In this document: positions 13,885 through 15,821 of the stretch, in pieces
Position numbering within the stretch: position 1 is the first letter of the stretch
Layout of the letters: each line of letters opens with the position of its first letter
NCBI GenBank assembly: GCA_023399275.1
Contig: JAEWQH010000114.1
Span: 1 to 15,821 of the forward strand
DNA: 15,821 bases
Origin: Bacillota bacterium
Lineage (GTDB): Bacteria; Bacillota; Clostridia; Christensenellales; CAG-138
Direction: 5' to 3'
Position numbers and translations under genes: made by a program
The notes under the pieces: generated by a model
Told to the model about the DNA's origin: nothing
Seen by the model: the letters and a program-made list of their open reading frames with translations, nothing else
The model's database searches: none

Positions 13885-15108
13885 CTATCGGATCCAGTCG
13901 TAATATGCGCCGGTGGCCTGCTCGCGCGAAGCGTGCGCGCAGGCATAGCGGCGCGCGCGCGCACCCAGCTCGCTGAGCGGAACCGCGCTCGCATGCAAAC
14001 GCAAAATTGCGTCCGCCATCTCCTGCGGCTCGCCGGGGGTGATGCATACGCCGTAGCTCTCGTGCTCGATGGAGCGCGCCCACTCGCTGCCCGCCTCCGC
14101 GCAGACGACGACCGGCCTGCCCGCGGCAAGCGCAAGCCAGGTCTCGCTCGGCACGGCGATGCGCGTCATCCCCTTCTTAAGCGGCACGAGCGCGATGTCC
14201 GCAATGGAGTATACCTCGGCCGTCCGCTCCGCGCGAAGCAACGGAAAGAGCGACACATTTTCGATCTGCTCGCGCACGATTCGATTCTGCATATGCTCGC
14301 GCAGCGCGCCGTCGCCAAAGACGAGGATGCGGATATCCTTCTCGTCCCGGAGCAGCTTCGCCGCGTCCAGTATCACATCCGGCTCCTGCAGGAACCCCAG
14401 CGTCCCCGCATAGACGGCATAGAACCCCGCGCGCGGTAAATCCAGCTCGTCGAAGAGCGCGTTTTGATCGCGCGGTACGGGGTGAATCGCCTCAGTATCC
14501 GCCCAGTTGGGGATCACGGCGATCTTGTGCGACTCGATGCCGCGCGCGACAAGCGTTCGCTTCATCTCCTCCGAAAGCGTGACAAACGCACTGTTTCTGC
14601 GGTAGATATGCTGCTCCATCCGGCGGCAAAAGCGGATGACCGGATGCCACTCGGTGTACCGGCCCGCCGCAACGAGATTATCCGGAAAGATCTCCTGCAG
14701 GATATAGACCGTTCGCGCGTGGCGGCTGAGCCGCGCGCCGACCAATCCGAGGTATGCAGGCATGCTGCAAAGGATGTAGACATCCGCCTTCAGCTTCTTT
14801 GCCGCGCGGTAGATGGCCAGCGTGTTCAGGCAGGCGCGCAGCGCGCGCTCCACCAGGTTTGCGCCCCGGCGCGCCTTGTGTCCCACGCGCAGGATGCGGT
14901 AGCCTTCCGGCGTGGTTTCATCCCGCCGGCGGTAGAAAACCGCGCGCTCCTGCTCGCTCAGCTCATGGCCGGGCAGCTTGGTCACCACGCTCACGCGCGC
15001 GCCGAACCTGCAGAAATCCTCCGCGAGATCCGCATAAAGATGGGTAATCGGCGTGACTTCCGGCGCAAAATGCGTCGAAATCAGCGCAACATGCAGTTGT
15101 TCGTCCAT
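13885..15108 (-). CDS. WbuB-like family 4 glycosyltransferase
   Basis: A 407-residue cytoplasmic GT-B glycosyltransferase adding a sugar to a lipid-linked glycan. The N-terminal domain starts ALISTHFAPEVTP (8-20) and contains LQEIFPDN (137-144). The C-terminal donor-binding domain shows YAGTLGFLQEP (233-243), FGDGALR (264-270) and PSETWLALAAGRPVV (320-334), the conserved donor-sugar region. This resembles WbuB-type transferases associated with N-acetyl-L-fucosamine, which agrees with the CapF-like gene next door; exact donor and acceptor are inferred. The open frame reaches 15276, but the ATG at 15106-15108 is preceded by AGAGGTG at 8 bases and starts the family-like sequence; the longer version would begin at the transcription start. 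It is the first gene after a strong promoter. Confidence 0.88.
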   Translation of the reverse strand: MDEQLHVALISTHFAPEVTPITHLYADLAEDFCRFGARVSVVTKLPGHELSEQERAVFYRRRDETTPEGYRILRVGHKARRGANLVERALRACLNTLAIYRAAKKLKADVYILCSMPAYLGLVGARLSRHARTVYILQEIFPDNLVAAGRYTEWHPVIRFCRRMEQHIYRRNSAFVTLSEEMKRTLVARGIESHKIAVIPNWADTEAIHPVPRDQNALFDELDLPRAGFYAVYAGTLGFLQEPDVILDAAKLLRDEKDIRILVFGDGALREHMQNRIVREQIENVSLFPLLRAERTAEVYSIADIALVPLKKGMTRIAVPSETWLALAAGRPVVVCAEAGSEWARSIEHESYGVCITPGEPQEMADAILRLHASAVPLSELGARARRYACAHASREQATGAYYDWIR

Positions 15109-15226
15109 CCCGTGCGCACCTCTCATCCCGGTTGCCGCGGCATCGCCACCCGCCGTTTTGATCCCCGTTCCCGTCTTCTTTCCACAATACAGACCAGGGG
15201 GGAGCTCGCCCCCGCTCATCGCGAAA

Positions 15227-15255
15227 ATTTTACCATGCAAGCGCGTAGGTGTCAA
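15227..15255 (-). promoter_or_regulatory. Strong promoter of the glycosyltransferase/capF unit
   Basis: TTGACA (15250-15255) and TAAAAT (15227-15232) are exactly 17 bases apart, with TG one base before the -10 box. This is the closest to consensus of all promoters in the window. The start near 15220 leaves a leader of about 110 bases with a GC-rich hairpin near 15197-15213 (GGGGG/CCCCC arms); no known riboswitch is recognisable in it. Confidence 0.82.
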
Positions 15256-15274
15256 TTGAGCCACCCCACGCCTC

Positions 15275-15303
15275 AAAAAGCGGAGGAATCGCTTCCTCCG
15301 CTT
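15275..15303 (-). terminator. Terminator after the BTAD/SARP-like regulator
   Basis: A perfect 11-bp stem (AAGCGGAGGAA at 15278-15288 with TTCCTCCGCTT at 15293-15303) with a 4-base loop is followed on the minus strand by a T5 run (15275-15279). It ends 27 bases after the regulator stop and 20 bases before the -35 box of the next promoter, cleanly separating the units. Confidence 0.92.
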
Positions 15304-15330
15304 GCGCGCCGGTCTTTTTACTCCGCCGCC

Positions 15331-15821
15331 TCAGTCCTCCGCGCTGCGCTTTTGCGCGCCCACGTCGTATTTGTTGATACACAGCGGACGCAGTTTGTAC
15401 GTCAGCACCACGCTGGACTTGACGTATTCGCTGTAGAACTCCTTTTTGATGCGGTCCATGACGAGCCGCCCCGTTTCATATGTTACGGACGGCAGCAACA
15501 CCACGTACTGCATGACGCTATAGCGCGAGATGGTATCCCCGCGTCGCAGGTTGGCCTGGGCCACGTGCAGCAGCTGCTTCATGATGCTATCGAGCACCAA
15601 GCTGTCGAAGCGCTGCTCGTAGGTGTTGCTGACGGTCAAAAGCGCCAAAAACATCGTGCCGTTGTAGCGCTCGAGCATGCGTCGCTGAAGCTGGTAGATC
15701 TCCTTGAAGATCTCATATTCGCAGACAAACGCGCCGTGCCCCTCGGTGTCTTCCGCAAGCATGCTCTGCACCTTCTCGATATCGGCCTCCATCTCTTGAT
15801 CCGCCTGAACGATGAGCTTAT
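15331..15821 (-). CDS. C-terminal part of a BTAD/SARP-like transcriptional regulator (partial, runs off the right edge)
   Basis: The open frame continues past the window edge (KLIVQADQEM precedes the first internal ATG at 15790), so the start is not here. The visible 163 residues contain GAFVCEYEIFKEIYQLQRR, an FLALLTVS strand, LRRGDTISRYSVMQYVVLLP and VVLTYKLRPL. From memory, this arrangement matches the degenerate GGDEF-like C-terminal domain found behind a bacterial transcriptional activator (BTAD) domain in large clostridial AfsR/SARP-like regulators. The GGEEF-type catalytic loop is replaced by RRGDTISRYS, so cyclic-di-GMP synthesis is unlikely. It ends QKRSAED and is followed by a strong terminator. 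It could regulate the glycan unit downstream, but only position suggests this. Confidence 0.65.
   Translation of the reverse strand, partial: KLIVQADQEMEADIEKVQSMLAEDTEGHGAFVCEYEIFKEIYQLQRRMLERYNGTMFLALLTVSNTYEQRFDSLVLDSIMKQLLHVAQANLRRGDTISRYSVMQYVVLLPSVTYETGRLVMDRIKKEFYSEYVKSSVVLTYKLRPLCINKYDVGAQKRSAED

Noticed and set aside
15120..15160. GGCGGGTGGCGATG resembling the RfaH ops element in the glycan leader.
   Set aside because: The match is imperfect, ops/RfaH is a proteobacterial system, and the leader shows no further supporting feature.
15109..15276. Longer N-terminus for the glycosyltransferase.
   Set aside because: It would start upstream of the predicted transcription start, so it cannot be on that transcript.

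Overview
This 15.8 kb window is GC-rich apart from short AT-rich control regions. It most likely comes from an anaerobic Bacillota (Clostridia-type) chromosome. The evidence is strong AGGAGG-type ribosome binding sites, an ABC sugar importer without its own ATPase, a low-complexity lipoprotein linker, adjacent ftsA-ftsZ, and a regulator tail of the clostridial BTAD/SARP type. I cannot name the genus; a Christensenellales- or Oscillospirales-like lineage is only a guess.

Positions 1-8108 hold a carbohydrate-use locus. On the minus strand, a solute-binding lipoprotein and two CUT1 permeases (4528 to 1274) are followed by a split transketolase (1178 to beyond the left edge), which has its own near-consensus promoter. 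Diverging on the plus strand from 5002 is a tight three-gene operon: a NagA-type amidohydrolase, a NagB-type isomerase/deaminase and a Gfo/Idh/MocA oxidoreductase. Two similar 23-bp palindromes, one on the transketolase promoter and one in the divergent control region, suggest that one unseen repressor links the units. The NagA-like and NagB-like proteins keep most catalytic residues but carry specific active-site substitutions, so the substrate may not be ordinary N-acetylglucosamine 6-phosphate.

Positions 8107-8554 hold a decayed IS3-family (IS407-like) element. Its orfA has two in-frame stops, and its orfB has lost the whole catalytic middle. One end is fused to the last codon of the oxidoreductase gene. 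Positions 8555-8863 hold no convincing gene but several hairpins, including the likely ftsZ terminator.

Positions 8864-15821 are all minus strand. In transcription order they are: the C-terminal part of a BTAD/SARP-like regulator (off the right edge), a terminator, a strong promoter, a WbuB-like glycosyltransferase, a CapF-like SDR-cupin protein, a terminator, a CapA-like protein, a promoter, ftsA and ftsZ. The glycosyltransferase and CapF-like genes point to a surface glycan containing an N-acetylfucosamine-type sugar. Both the CapF cupin and the CapA-like protein have lost residues that normally bind metal.
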